Made by a program: the position numbers and the translations under genes. 64,000 nucleotides of DNA, from assembly GCA_002748425.1 (NCBI GenBank), contig PDSJ01000026.1, positions 24,115 to 88,114 on the forward strand, written 5' to 3'. Origin of the DNA: a candidate division KSB3 bacterium. Its GTDB lineage: Bacteria; Moduliflexota; Moduliflexia; Moduliflexales; Moduliflexaceae. Each line of letters begins with the position of its first letter. The first letter of the stretch is position 1. The notes under the pieces were generated by a model. The model was not told the DNA's origin and did not search any database. It saw only the letters and a list, made by a program, of their open reading frames with translations. Shown here piece after piece: positions 18,101 through 27,931 of the stretch.

Positions 18101-19012
18101 TCAAGCACAGCGATCGACAAGAAGTCCGTGCCGCATCCCCCGCCCGCTGACGGTCAGGGATTCAACGCGGGCTTTTTTCAGGATCTCACGAACGATCAGC
18201 GCGCCTGCTAAAATTACATCCGCTCGCTGCGGATGCAGGCCGATAATGGCTTGCCGTTCAGCAATCGTTTTTGCAGCGTACATATCGATTTGGCGTTCGA
18301 TTTCGCTGAGTTCCACCATCGAGCCCTGAATACGATCCGGACGATACTCGCTTAGACGCTGCTTCACGCCACTCAGGGTCGTCACAGTTCCACCGATACC
18401 GACGATCCTGTCAACCGTTCCGTTCAGCTCAAACCCCGCAAGGTCTTCAGCGATTGCCGCCACTGTACGATCGACTTCGGCCGTGCTAACTGGATCCGAG
18501 AGCAGGATCTCTTCGGTCAGGCGCACGGCACCGACATTCACGCTGAAACGTCTTTCGAGCGCATTATTCCGGCCGAAAATGAATTCCGTACTGCCGCCGC
18601 CAGTATCGAAAATCATAAGAGCGCCGCGATCTAGACTGAGTCCTGATTGCACGGCAAGATACGCCAAACGCGCTTCTTCTTCGCCGGAAAGGACCTCGAC
18701 CGTGATACCGCATTGCTCTTGAACCCGTCGTATAAAATCCGCTGCATTCGATGCTGTACGCAGGCACATCGTCCCGGCAGCGACAATCTCCTGAACCCCA
18801 TGCGTGTGCGCCAGGGTTTTCATCTCCGACATCACAGCAATAGTGCGCTCCATCGCGTTGATGCCAAGCTTGCCTGCAGCCTGCAACCCTTCGCCAAGTC
18901 GGGTAATTTTCGCAGAATCCCAGACGCTTTTCCATTGTCCGTCAAAATTTTTTTCAGCCACATGTAATTTGATCGAATTTGTTCCAATATCGAGAACTGC
19001 GTATCGTTCCAT
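18101..19012 (-). CDS. Ppx/GppA family phosphatase
   Basis: 303 residues, the short form of the family. Starts MERYAVLDIGTNSIKLHVAE (phosphate 1 motif of the actin-like ATPase fold), with GEGLQAAGKL, LSGEEEARLAY, MIFDTGGGSTEFIF (second phosphate motif) and IVGIGGTVTTLSG. Members hydrolyse polyphosphate or pppGpp in the cytoplasm. The C-terminal HD-type extension of long Ppx/GppA proteins is absent, so the choice between activities is open. It is convergent with the homocysteine methyltransferase gene. Confidence 0.92.
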   Translation of the reverse strand: MERYAVLDIGTNSIKLHVAEKNFDGQWKSVWDSAKITRLGEGLQAAGKLGINAMERTIAVMSEMKTLAHTHGVQEIVAAGTMCLRTASNAADFIRRVQEQCGITVEVLSGEEEARLAYLAVQSGLSLDRGALMIFDTGGGSTEFIFGRNNALERRFSVNVGAVRLTEEILLSDPVSTAEVDRTVAAIAEDLAGFELNGTVDRIVGIGGTVTTLSGVKQRLSEYRPDRIQGSMVELSEIERQIDMYAAKTIAERQAIIGLHPQRADVILAGALIVREILKKARVESLTVSGRGMRHGLLVDRCA

Positions 19013-19133
19013 AAAAGTCCTTTTCCAGATCAGGGCTGTAGTTTTGGGTCATATTCAGCTTCTCAAGGCATGTGCTGTAATTCGGAGCGACGATGCCGGA
19101 CAACGGACCCGAACAGTGCTGATGCGAACAATG

Positions 19134-20165
19134 CTAGTGATAATGAAAGACAAGAATATTAGAAAGTTCGACATGACGGCCTTTCCCGAGGTAAATTTCC
19201 TTCCGCCTTCCATCTTCGTAGCGCGCCGCGTAACCAAAAGGCCCCATGTCCAGGTTGATGGCTTCAACCGCGTCGTAGCGCTGCTTCAGCAGTTCTGACA
19301 TCTCATACAGGCTCGCCTGCCAGTCAAAAGAATCATAAATCAGGATCGTCTGAGAACGATCCAGGACAATCGCCCGGCGGCGCGCCCGGCGGCGTGAGTC
19401 GGGAGACACGGCAATTCTGCCGTTATGGATCAGCAGATGAGTCTGAAATATCGACAGTTCCTCTTCTTGTGCAAGTTCCAGGAAGTCCAGATAATCACGA
19501 TACGAATGGCTGATGTCGAAGCGTCTGAAAGCATATTCCAGGGCATTGAGATCTTTGATATAAAATCGGCCGTGTTTGTCCAAAATTGCCAGACCGTTCC
19601 ATTTTTGTAAAACTGGGTTGAGCAACTCTCCGTCAAGCACAAACAGCCCGCTGGGAAAATTGAACTCCGAGCTGTACGTAGCGGTCATTTCCAGACGCCT
19701 GGGATAGCCTTCCAGCGTGCGTGAGCCGGCAATGATCTGTGAGTCAGGTCCGCTGAGGAGCAAGAGCTTTGCCACATAATCCTCAGCTGGCCTGAAACTC
19801 TCCAGAATATTTTTGTCCGCAGCAATGCCGCCGCGCCCTGCGCTTTCCTGCGGCGCAAAAAACGTCGGCACAAGCTCTTTGAAAAAGAACGCGTAATCAT
19901 AAGGGAGAGGAGAAGACGGAGAGACATTTCCGAGTCGTTCCGGCCGGAGGTGCTTGAGCAACGCATACATGCGCTTATGTTCGATTTTCGGAGAATTGTT
20001 TCCCTGCCGAAGGTTTTCCAGAAAAGTCTCGACAGTGTACTTTCTGCGGACAACAAGCCACCAGAAGTCGTCATCTCCGCGCAGAAACATCACTGTCACA
20101 TAGCTCAGAGAAACCAGCAGCACAAAGAGCAGAAAAAACTTGAGCGCACGAAATAATGTAGGCAT
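19134..20165 (-). CDS. membrane-anchored phosphodiester-glycosidase-like protein
   Basis: About 343 residues from the ATG at 20165; a TTG at 20198 would add 11. An N-terminal membrane helix (ALKFFLLFVLLVSLSYVTVM) anchors an extracytoplasmic domain. From about 170 on, SGLFVLDGELLNPV, GRFYIKDLNALEYAFRR, TLLIHNGRIAVSPDS-like (here THLLIHNGRIAVSPDS), RRRAIVLDRSQTILI and VEAINLDMGPFGY follow the order of the phosphodiester glycosidase (NAGPA/DUF2233) fold. This is my inference from pattern, not a strong match. It starts about 55 nt after the penicillin-binding protein gene on the same strand, so a cell-wall role is plausible. Confidence 0.6.
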   Translation of the reverse strand: MPTLFRALKFFLLFVLLVSLSYVTVMFLRGDDDFWWLVVRRKYTVETFLENLRQGNNSPKIEHKRMYALLKHLRPERLGNVSPSSPLPYDYAFFFKELVPTFFAPQESAGRGGIAADKNILESFRPAEDYVAKLLLLSGPDSQIIAGSRTLEGYPRRLEMTATYSSEFNFPSGLFVLDGELLNPVLQKWNGLAILDKHGRFYIKDLNALEYAFRRFDISHSYRDYLDFLELAQEEELSIFQTHLLIHNGRIAVSPDSRRRARRRAIVLDRSQTILIYDSFDWQASLYEMSELLKQRYDAVEAINLDMGPFGYAARYEDGRRKEIYLGKGRHVELSNILVFHYH

Positions 20166-20220
20166 AATTGAATGACACAAGCTTAGATGCTGGTCCAAAG
20201 CAATACAGTGAGTATTTTAT

Positions 20221-23202
20221 TCATTCCCCCACCTCAGTCGGAAACCATTCAGGATAGAGCAGCACGGCTTTTTCCCAGATCCCGCGAGCCACCTCGACCG
20301 CTTCGCCAGAAATAATCCTGCCGCGTTCAATCATGACCGCAAGCCCCATCTGCGGATTCTCGACCGGTGCAAAACTGATGAACCACACCACATTCTGCTT
20401 GCGCCGATTACGATCTTCGACCTCGGCCGTGCCGGTCTTGCCAGCCACATGATCTTTCAAAGAGTAATATTTTGCCGTGCTGCGAGTCAGCCGAACAGCA
20501 CTGCCCTTTTGTACGACATGCTGCATCATCGGAAACAATTCGCCCATGACATTCGGAGCGAAACTCCGCACTTTTTTCGGATACGGCAGCATTTTTTGGT
20601 CGCCGTTGCGTGGGCTCTCAATGCCTGCCACGATATGCGGATAGGGGCGCAGACCGTGATTGCCGACCGTCATGGCTACAGTTGCCATTTGCAGCGGAGT
20701 CGTCAGGATTTCCCATTGCCCGATCCCCATGCGTCCGAGCTGGGGGAGCTTTAACCTGTCTTTTGGGGTGGGAACCCGGCTTTTCAGACTGGCGAGCGGG
20801 TCGTGGACGTCACGCTTAATGCCTGACACCAGAACCGGATCGTCTTTGAACATCGCATAAGGCAGGAAATCGAATTGCTGGTTGAAACCATAGCGCTCGG
20901 CATACTGTTGAATCATCCGCCACCCTGCGCTGAGAGCTAAAAACGCGAAGCTATTGTTGCAGGATTTTGTCAAAGCCGTATCCAGTGTCAAGCGCCCATG
21001 TGCAGAACCGCCAAAATCGGGGATTGCGTACTTGCCGAAACTCAGTCCTCTGAACGATCCCAGCACACCGTTGCACGAAAAAACCCCCTGCCCGTTCTTG
21101 ATAAAATAGTGTCCATCGCCGATCGGCCAAAGAAATTGTTCTTTATTGTCCAGGGCGATGGTGGACATTATCACTTTCATCGTCGAGCCAGGCGGAAAAC
21201 TTTTGTGGGTCGCCCGGTTGATGTAGCGGCTGTTCCAATGGTCATCTTCTGACTCATCCAACGCAGCCATGATACTACGCACGTCATTTGGATTATAACT
21301 CGGAATGCTGGCAGAGGCCATGATATCGCCGTCACGACTCAGGACAATCGCCGCCCCCTTAAAGCGGTCAGTCCTAAAACGGGCGTTCAGGGCGTTCAGC
21401 TTTTTGAGCAGTTCCGCATAAACGACTTTTTGCAGATCGTCATCAATCGTCAAAATCAGGTTGTTCCCGGCTACCCGCTCTTTCGTGCGCTCGATTGACC
21501 ACCAGGGTCGTTTTTTCTCCCAGCCCAGCAGCACGGTATCAAAGACCTTCTCAAGGTTCCCTTTTAATCGGCTTTTGCTGAAACTGTACCCGACAGTATG
21601 CGCCAGACGGCTTCCCAAAGGATAATGGCGGTGGCGGACACCGTGCTTATCCGTGACATTGTGCGCTAAAATGCCTTTTCCGGGAGCGCGGTAACGAAAG
21701 GTATATATTCCGCTTGTAAATTCACGGCCGTCATGCAGCTCATAAAGCTTTTCGCCGATTTTAAGGGTCGCCCGGCCCGCTCTGTAACTCAAGCGCGCAC
21801 CATCTTGAAACGTATAAGTATCAGCGACATAGAGCGTTGAATCAGGACGAATCCGCGTATTAAAAACCTGTCCGCCGTCCAGATGCGACTGAGGAAGCAG
21901 CAGCAATTCAGCGACCGGGGCAGCATCGGGATCGAGATAGGCCAGTACTCTGGCGTGAGAGTGCCGATCGCGATCGTATATTTTTCCTCTCACTGCAGCG
22001 ACTTCTTCAGCGATGATATGCGGATTTGTGAGATGGGCAGCATATTGATAGATATTTTTAATCTGATTCTTGTCAAGATCCAGGACAAAATTCTCGATTC
22101 GATCAGGATAAAATCGATATGAATCCTCAGCCCCGCTGTTAAAAGGACGCCGCCAACGCAGTTCTGCTCCGGCCTGCTCGTAAAAACGGAAGAGACGATG
22201 CAGAAGAAAACGTTCCTTTTCAGAAAGCTTCTGAAAAGCCGCCGGCACCAGCCTGGCTGCGCGATCGAAACCTTTGACCGCGATGCGGGGCCCGCCTTGC
22301 CACTCTCTGGGATCATCCAGATACAGCAGCCCCTGTTCGATCGCCTGACGGGCGTACTCCAAAAATTCTTCATCCACTAAATAGTCCGGAATGTAATGTT
22401 TCGGGACCATGCCCACGCCGCCGATCACTGTAGCCGCCTGCCGCGAAAGCGTGAAGCTCGGACGTCTGCCGCGAATGATCTTCAGCGCCAGGGCTTCCTG
22501 TGAAGCGATCGGATTGAGTTCAAAGATACTTCCGGCAGCCTTCAAGCGCTGACCGGCACGCAACACGACCTCTCCCGTCACATGCGTCCATGCCGGATCG
22601 CCCTTGTGCAGAGCCTCTCCGTCTGCCGGGACAGACAGACCTTTGCTCCCGGCATTCCTTATCCGATAGCGCGGCCCTGGTTCCCGGATCATCGTGAAAT
22701 GCACGGGATCGAGCCTTTTGTCCTTCACAATAATGGTATTGCGTTGCCAGGCATTCAGCTCTTCAAGCTGGAATGATCGTCCCACCGAAAGCCCCTGCTC
22801 TAAATCGCGGTCAGTGGCATAATAACCGATCGTCCGTAGATTCGGAGTCCAACCGTCCAATTGTCGCACTTGAAAAATCGTATGCCCGATGACCAGTTGA
22901 TCGTTTTCATGAATTTCGGTCGTCTGAGTGATCGGAGCAAAATTCAGCAGTAGCCTATCTGTCAGAGGACGGCAATAAAAACGCGCATCTTTATAGAAAA
23001 TTTCGGCAGTGATGCCGGAACAGCAGGAATCGTAATTGATAAAAAAACGGCGGTCGCTCCGATCATGAATTCGTAAGATCCACAGTCCTAAAGCAGAGAT
23101 CGGGATCAGCAGCAAGACGGCTAACCAGATCAGATTGTTCGTCATCCGGTCGAACTTACATTTCTGAATACACCAATGCTCGATACGAAGAAGTTGTTTC
23201 AT
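20221..23202 (-). CDS. class B penicillin-binding protein with large FHA-like N-terminal region
   Basis: 993 residues, much longer than usual class B enzymes (about 600-700). A membrane helix lies at about 23-43 (LIWLAVLLLIPISALGLWIL). The C-terminal third is a transpeptidase domain with PPGSTMKV (active Ser about 673), KSCNNSFA (about 745) and KTGTAE (about 920). In front of it are roughly 550 extracytoplasmic residues; the part about 95-250 (VIGHTIFQVRQLD, LSVGRSFQLEELN, NTIIVKDKRLDPVHFTMI, RYRIRNAGSKGLSVP) resembles one or two FHA-like beta domains. It would crosslink peptidoglycan. There is no ribosome binding site before the ATG at 23202, and the ATG of MTNNLIW is an alternative. The next gene likely belongs to the same operon. 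Confidence 0.88.
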   Translation of the reverse strand: MKQLLRIEHWCIQKCKFDRMTNNLIWLAVLLLIPISALGLWILRIHDRSDRRFFINYDSCCSGITAEIFYKDARFYCRPLTDRLLLNFAPITQTTEIHENDQLVIGHTIFQVRQLDGWTPNLRTIGYYATDRDLEQGLSVGRSFQLEELNAWQRNTIIVKDKRLDPVHFTMIREPGPRYRIRNAGSKGLSVPADGEALHKGDPAWTHVTGEVVLRAGQRLKAAGSIFELNPIASQEALALKIIRGRRPSFTLSRQAATVIGGVGMVPKHYIPDYLVDEEFLEYARQAIEQGLLYLDDPREWQGGPRIAVKGFDRAARLVPAAFQKLSEKERFLLHRLFRFYEQAGAELRWRRPFNSGAEDSYRFYPDRIENFVLDLDKNQIKNIYQYAAHLTNPHIIAEEVAAVRGKIYDRDRHSHARVLAYLDPDAAPVAELLLLPQSHLDGGQVFNTRIRPDSTLYVADTYTFQDGARLSYRAGRATLKIGEKLYELHDGREFTSGIYTFRYRAPGKGILAHNVTDKHGVRHRHYPLGSRLAHTVGYSFSKSRLKGNLEKVFDTVLLGWEKKRPWWSIERTKERVAGNNLILTIDDDLQKVVYAELLKKLNALNARFRTDRFKGAAIVLSRDGDIMASASIPSYNPNDVRSIMAALDESEDDHWNSRYINRATHKSFPPGSTMKVIMSTIALDNKEQFLWPIGDGHYFIKNGQGVFSCNGVLGSFRGLSFGKYAIPDFGGSAHGRLTLDTALTKSCNNSFAFLALSAGWRMIQQYAERYGFNQQFDFLPYAMFKDDPVLVSGIKRDVHDPLASLKSRVPTPKDRLKLPQLGRMGIGQWEILTTPLQMATVAMTVGNHGLRPYPHIVAGIESPRNGDQKMLPYPKKVRSFAPNVMGELFPMMQHVVQKGSAVRLTRSTAKYYSLKDHVAGKTGTAEVEDRNRRKQNVVWFISFAPVENPQMGLAVMIERGRIISGEAVEVARGIWEKAVLLYPEWFPTEVGE

Positions 23203-23397
23203 ACGCTATATGCTGGGCGATTCTCACAGGTACAGACCCAAGAGACACGGAAGCAGCTTAAAGAATGTTCAACACAAAAAGTCAGTTTTGTCAATATATT
23301 CCTGTCGGGAAATTCCCAAAAATCCCCGAGATCTGCTGCAAGACGAGCGTCAGAAGCTGTGAGGAGTGCAGAATCCAGCTTGCGCTCCTCAGTCGAT

Positions 23398-24585
23398 TCA
23401 GACGAGCTCAGCCAGCACAGCATCCAAAATCGCGGCAGCCTCTTCGATATCCTCTGTCTGTACGATCAAAGGCGGCACAAAACGCAACACGTTGTCTCCA
23501 GCAACCGCTGTCAACAATCCCCGCTTGCGGGCGGCAGTGCAAAGATCACCAGAAGAAAGCGAGTCTGCAAAGCGGATTCCCGCCATCAGACCGATACCGC
23601 GCAGTTCCATAATCACGCTCGGATACTTCTGCTGCAGAGCGCTGAATTGCTCCCGAAGCACCTGCCCCATTTCTTCAACATGGGCCAACAACCCTTCTTC
23701 CAGCAGAATTTTTGCAAAGGTCAAGGCAACACCTGTGACAAATTCTCCGCCGCCGAACGTGGACGCATGATTGCCGACGTCAAAGGCGGCGGCAATCTCT
23801 CTCCGGGCCAGCATCATGCCGATGGGAAAGCCCGCGCCAAGGGACTTGGCGGCTGTGACAAGGTCTGGACTTACCCCGTAATGCTGATAGGCAAAGAGCT
23901 TTCCCGTGCGTCCCATCCCGGCCTGAACCTCATCGACGATCAACAGCAGATCATGTTCTTTGCAAAGCGCTTCAACGCCTGCCAGATATTCCTGATTTGC
24001 AGCGCGAATACCGCCTTCTCCCTGAACTGCCTCCAGCATAATCGCTGCGGTCTTTTCCCTGACAGCCGTGCAGATGGCATCAAGGTCGTTGTACGGGACA
24101 TAGCTGAACCCTTGCAGCATTGGATCAAAGCCTTGCTGATATTTTGACTGTCCGGTGGCGGCAAGCGCCCCCAGAGTCCGGCCGTGAAAGGATTGCAAGG
24201 CTGTGATGATTTCGTAACGCCCCTGTCCCCATTTGCGCGCCAATTTAATTGCCGCCTCATTTGCCTCGGCTCCACTGTTGCAATAAAACGCGCAGTCCAG
24301 CTCGCAATGGTCAGTCAGCAACTGGGCCAGCGCCACTTGATTGCGGGTGTAAAAAAGATTCGAGGTATGAATCAGCCCTGCGCTCTGCCTCTGAATCGTC
24401 TCACGAATCGCCGGATGATTGTAACCCAGCGCGTTTACAGCAATGCCGGACAGAAAATCCAGATATGTCTTCCCCTCAGCGTCCCAGAGCCGTACGCCTT
24501 CTCCTTTGGTCAACAGAATCGGAAACCGCGCATAGGTGTGAATAATGCAGCGCTGTTCCTGCTCGATCGTTTCCTGTGTTGTCAT
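23398..24585 (-). CDS. argD: acetylornithine aminotransferase
   Basis: 395 residues, normal length. A PLP class III aminotransferase: GEGVRLWDAEGKTYLDFLSG, YCNSGAEANEAAIKLARKWG, LIVDEVQAGMGRTGK and the PLP-lysine region VTAAKSLGAGFPIG (Lys about 250). It converts N-acetylglutamate semialdehyde to N-acetylornithine. Its place as the last gene of argC-argJ-argB-argD settles argD over gabT or rocD. The gap to argB is 90 nt. A weak ribosome binding site (GAGGA) precedes the ATG. Confidence 0.95.
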   Translation of the reverse strand: MTTQETIEQEQRCIIHTYARFPILLTKGEGVRLWDAEGKTYLDFLSGIAVNALGYNHPAIRETIQRQSAGLIHTSNLFYTRNQVALAQLLTDHCELDCAFYCNSGAEANEAAIKLARKWGQGRYEIITALQSFHGRTLGALAATGQSKYQQGFDPMLQGFSYVPYNDLDAICTAVREKTAAIMLEAVQGEGGIRAANQEYLAGVEALCKEHDLLLIVDEVQAGMGRTGKLFAYQHYGVSPDLVTAAKSLGAGFPIGMMLARREIAAAFDVGNHASTFGGGEFVTGVALTFAKILLEEGLLAHVEEMGQVLREQFSALQQKYPSVIMELRGIGLMAGIRFADSLSSGDLCTAARKRGLLTAVAGDNVLRFVPPLIVQTEDIEEAAAILDAVLAELV

Positions 24586-24675
24586 AATGATTCCTCACAG
24601 TCTGCAAACAGGACACGCTTCCGCGCAGAGCAACGCGCCGGGAGCGTATCCTGCTCAGACTCCATTCTCTTCTGC

Positions 24676-25539
24676 TTACGCGTCTTGTTCCTCTAAAAGA
24701 AATTGAGTGCCGATTCCAGAGTCAGTATAAATCTCCACCAGCATTGAATGCTCAACGCGCCCATCCAGCATGTGCACCTTTTTTACTCCCCGATGCAACG
24801 TATCAAAGGCGGAATTCAGCTTTGGAATCATACCGCCGCGAATCTCACCGCCGGCAATCATCGCATTACCGGTTTCTTCGGTCACGCTGGCGATGCGCTC
24901 GCCTCTCAGCAATACTCCCGGAACATCGCTGAGATAGATGAGTTTTTCCGCTGCCAGTGCCGCTGCAATACTGCCGGCAGCGGAATCGGCATTGATGTTG
25001 TAGGAATTCCCTTCGTCATCATATCCAATCGGCGCAATCACGGGGATAAAGCCGTCATCGAGCATATCTCTCAGTATCTCACTGTTCACCTCGACAATCT
25101 CACCAACCCAGCCGATGTCTTCGCCGCTGTCCGGGAAATATTTACGGCATTTCAAAAGGTTGCCATCCTGACCACTGATGCCGACAGCGCTGACGTCCTG
25201 GCGGTTCAGAGTGCAGACGATCTCTTTATTGACCTTCCCGGCCAGTACCATTTTGACAAGCTCCAGCATGGCCTCGTTTGTGACCCGCTTGCCTTGTACA
25301 AATTCAGTTTGAATATTCAGCTTCTCCGCCATATCGGAAATATCCCTGCCGCCGCCATGCACAATAACCACCTGCATACCGAGATGCTGTAACAATGAGA
25401 CATCCTGAGCGAAACTCTCTTTCAAGGCCGCATCGATCATCGCCGCCCCCCCGTATTTAATCACGACGATCTTCCCGGAGAATTTCCGGATATACGGTAA
25501 TGCCTCGATCAGGGCCTCTGTTAAAACGCGATTTCTCAT
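24676..25539 (-). CDS. argB: acetylglutamate kinase
   Basis: 287 residues. An amino-acid kinase fold: KIVVIKYGGAAMID, QVVIVHGGGRDISDM, NINADSAAGSIAAALAAEKL and GGEIRGGMIPKL. It phosphorylates N-acetylglutamate in arginine synthesis. Its start overlaps the end of argJ by 4 nt (ATGA), implying translational coupling. The N-terminal helix (MRNRVLTEALIEALPYIRKF) is typical of arginine-inhibitable hexameric forms, so feedback control is likely. Confidence 0.96.
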   Translation of the reverse strand: MRNRVLTEALIEALPYIRKFSGKIVVIKYGGAAMIDAALKESFAQDVSLLQHLGMQVVIVHGGGRDISDMAEKLNIQTEFVQGKRVTNEAMLELVKMVLAGKVNKEIVCTLNRQDVSAVGISGQDGNLLKCRKYFPDSGEDIGWVGEIVEVNSEILRDMLDDGFIPVIAPIGYDDEGNSYNINADSAAGSIAAALAAEKLIYLSDVPGVLLRGERIASVTEETGNAMIAGGEIRGGMIPKLNSAFDTLHRGVKKVHMLDGRVEHSMLVEIYTDSGIGTQFLLEEQDA

Positions 25540-26738
25540 GTCGTATACTCCGCATTGATAGTAATATATTCTTGACTTAAATCAGATGTCCACAGCGTAC
25601 AATCGTGTCTGCCGATCCCAAGATCCACGGCAATTTCGACAGTATCACACGCCAGGGCCTTGCGTGCCTCCCCGCGTGAGGCGAGGGCTTCAAAACCTGG
25701 CCCCAGAATCGGCACGTCATTCAGACGCAATTGAATCTGTTCAGGGTCCAGCGCAATGCCAGCATAGCCCAATGCACACACGATCCGCCCCCAATTAGGG
25801 TCTTCACCGTGCACGGCAGTTTTGACAAGACAGGAATCGGCGATCGCTCTGGCCCCGACCAGGGCGTCTTCTTCGGAGGCAGCGTTCGCCAGCCGGATTT
25901 CAATCAGTTTTGTGCTGCCTTCCCCGTCTCTGACCAGCATTTTTACCAGCTCAATGCAGACCGAAGACAATGCATCACAAAAGCTTGTAAAGGCAGCCGT
26001 GCCCTCAGGAATCTCTGCGCCGCGGGCCTGACCGTTCGCCAGGAGCAGCACCGTGTCATTCGTACTCGTATCGTTGTCAACGCTCATCCGGTTGAAAGAA
26101 CAGTTTACGGCCTGCCGTAACGCGCGATCCAGCGCAGCCGGATCCAGCGCGGCATCAGTGCTCAAAAAAGCCAGCATCGTCGCCATGTTGGGCTTGATCA
26201 TCCCGGCGCCTTTGGCCATTGCGCCGATACGATAGGCCCCGCGTCCGCTCCCGACTTGCACAGCATACTCTTTCGGCACAGTGTCAGTCGTCATAATCGC
26301 CAGCTCTGCCTCCAGATGATGCTCTGGCGACAAGCGTGCTGCTGCGCTGCCCAGGCCGTTCAGAATCTTCCCGGTCGGCAGACGGCTGCCGATGACCCCG
26401 GTCGAGCACACAAGCACCTGTTCCGGTGGAAACGACAAGAGCTCTGCTGCTCCGGCTGCGACAGCCCGGCAGTCTTTCATCCCCTGTTCACCTGTGCAGG
26501 CATTGGCAACGCCGCTGTTCACGACGATCGCCGAGATTTTCGATGAGCGCTGGAGCTGCTCTCGATCAAAGACTACCGGAGCTGCTGCGACCGCATTTGT
26601 TGTAAACATTGCTGCTGCTGAAGCAGGACTGTCGGAGACAATCAACGCCAGATCTTTTTTGTCTGGCGTGATGCCGCAGGCAATCCCGGCAGCCCGAAAG
26701 CCGGTCGGCGCTGTAATTCCTCCTTCGATCCGCTGCAT
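25536..26738 (-). CDS. argJ: bifunctional glutamate N-acetyltransferase / amino-acid acetyltransferase
   Basis: 400 residues. It is an autoproteolytic Ntn-type enzyme; the cleavage Thr lies in KPNMATMLAFLSTD at about residue 185. VCSTGVIGSRLP, AKGAGMIKPN and DPNWGRIVCALG are family hallmarks. It transfers acetyl from N-acetylornithine to glutamate, closing the cyclic arginine pathway; some enzymes also use acetyl-CoA. It starts directly after the argC stop (26739) and overlaps argB by 4 nt. Presence of argJ means argE is not needed. Confidence 0.96.
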   Translation of the reverse strand: MQRIEGGITAPTGFRAAGIACGITPDKKDLALIVSDSPASAAAMFTTNAVAAAPVVFDREQLQRSSKISAIVVNSGVANACTGEQGMKDCRAVAAGAAELLSFPPEQVLVCSTGVIGSRLPTGKILNGLGSAAARLSPEHHLEAELAIMTTDTVPKEYAVQVGSGRGAYRIGAMAKGAGMIKPNMATMLAFLSTDAALDPAALDRALRQAVNCSFNRMSVDNDTSTNDTVLLLANGQARGAEIPEGTAAFTSFCDALSSVCIELVKMLVRDGEGSTKLIEIRLANAASEEDALVGARAIADSCLVKTAVHGEDPNWGRIVCALGYAGIALDPEQIQLRLNDVPILGPGFEALASRGEARKALACDTVEIAVDLGIGRHDCTLWTSDLSQEYITINAEYTT

Positions 26739-27755
26739 TTACAATCCCTCCTGTTCCGGGAAACCCGCCATGATGTTCATATTTTGAACGGCCTGACCGG
26801 CCGCCCCCTTCAGCAAATTATCGATCGCCGCCGTAATGGTCACAAATCGTTGTGTCATATCCACGGCCACATGAATGTCGCAAGAGTTTGTGCCGCTGAC
26901 CCATCTGATTTGCGGCGGCATTTCCAGCACTCTGACAAAGGGCGCATCCTGATAAAAGTCCTGGTACAAGGCCGTGATCTCGTCCTGGTCCGGCGTCCGC
27001 GTCAAGGGGAGGCTGATTGTGGTATAGATTCCGCGTGTCAGCGGGACAAGATGCGGAATAAAGACCACCTCCAGTTTCCGGCCCGCAAGACGTTCCAGAA
27101 CCGCCGCAATCTCCGGCGTGTGCTGGTGCGTACCGACCTTGTACGCTTTGACGGTCTCATTACATTCTGAAAACATCAGGCTCAGATCAGCTTTACGCCC
27201 TGCACCTGATGTGCCTGACATCGATGTAATCGCGATCGCATCGCTGTTCACGAAATCCTGCGCCACGATCGGGGCCAGAGCCAAAATCGCACTCGTGGGG
27301 TAGCAGCCGGGATTCGCCAGCAGCCGGCATCGTTGGATCTCTTCTTTGTACAATTCGGGCAGACCATACACAGCACGCGGAAGATAGTCTGGCGCGCAAT
27401 GCGGCAGACCATACCAGTGCTCGTACACTGCTGGCGAAGCGCATCTGAAATCGCCGCTGAAATCGATCGTCCGAACACCGGCGTCGACCAACTCCGGAAC
27501 CCGTTTCATCGCCTCGCCATGAGGCAGAGCAAGGAAGACAAAATCCATGCTTTTCAAGATCTCAAGGTCATAGGCTTCGATTGTCAGATCCGTTTTGGTC
27601 CGAAAAAACGGATTTAGCGCATCCAGTCGCTTCCCAACCGTTGACGCGCCAATCAGATGCGTCAGGTCAACTCCCGGATGTTTCAATAAAATTTTAAGCA
27701 GTTCTCCTCCGCTGTAACCGGAGGCGCCGATAACGGCAGCATTCACCCTGGTCAT
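26739..27755 (-). CDS. argC: N-acetyl-gamma-glutamyl-phosphate reductase
   Basis: 338 residues from the ATG at 27755; a GTG one codon earlier is possible. A Rossmann start AAVIGASGYSGGELLKILL, the catalytic Cys in LLANPGCYPTSAIL (about 152) and GTSGAGRKADLSLMF identify it. It reduces N-acetylglutamyl phosphate with NADPH. First gene of argCJBD; the ribosome binding site is AAAGGAG. I see no convincing arginine-repressor box upstream. Confidence 0.96.
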   Translation of the reverse strand: MTRVNAAVIGASGYSGGELLKILLKHPGVDLTHLIGASTVGKRLDALNPFFRTKTDLTIEAYDLEILKSMDFVFLALPHGEAMKRVPELVDAGVRTIDFSGDFRCASPAVYEHWYGLPHCAPDYLPRAVYGLPELYKEEIQRCRLLANPGCYPTSAILALAPIVAQDFVNSDAIAITSMSGTSGAGRKADLSLMFSECNETVKAYKVGTHQHTPEIAAVLERLAGRKLEVVFIPHLVPLTRGIYTTISLPLTRTPDQDEITALYQDFYQDAPFVRVLEMPPQIRWVSGTNSCDIHVAVDMTQRFVTITAAIDNLLKGAAGQAVQNMNIMAGFPEQEGL

Positions 27756-27931
27756 CACAGTACTCCTTTTTCAGAAAACAACATCAAACGGCAACTGCAG
27801 CGAGATCGCGGGACATGTTGTCGCTACATCTCCCGTGCTTTGCCCTCGCAGCGGCAGCAGTCAGTCGTCACAATAATGGTATCCGTCCGACACAGACGGC
27901 AGACAGTCAAGGATAAAAATGTCGATAGAAA

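Noticed and set aside
23176..24147. Plus-strand ORF of 323 residues
   Set aside because: It lies antisense to argD and the penicillin-binding protein start; composition is that of a reverse reading frame, with no domain.
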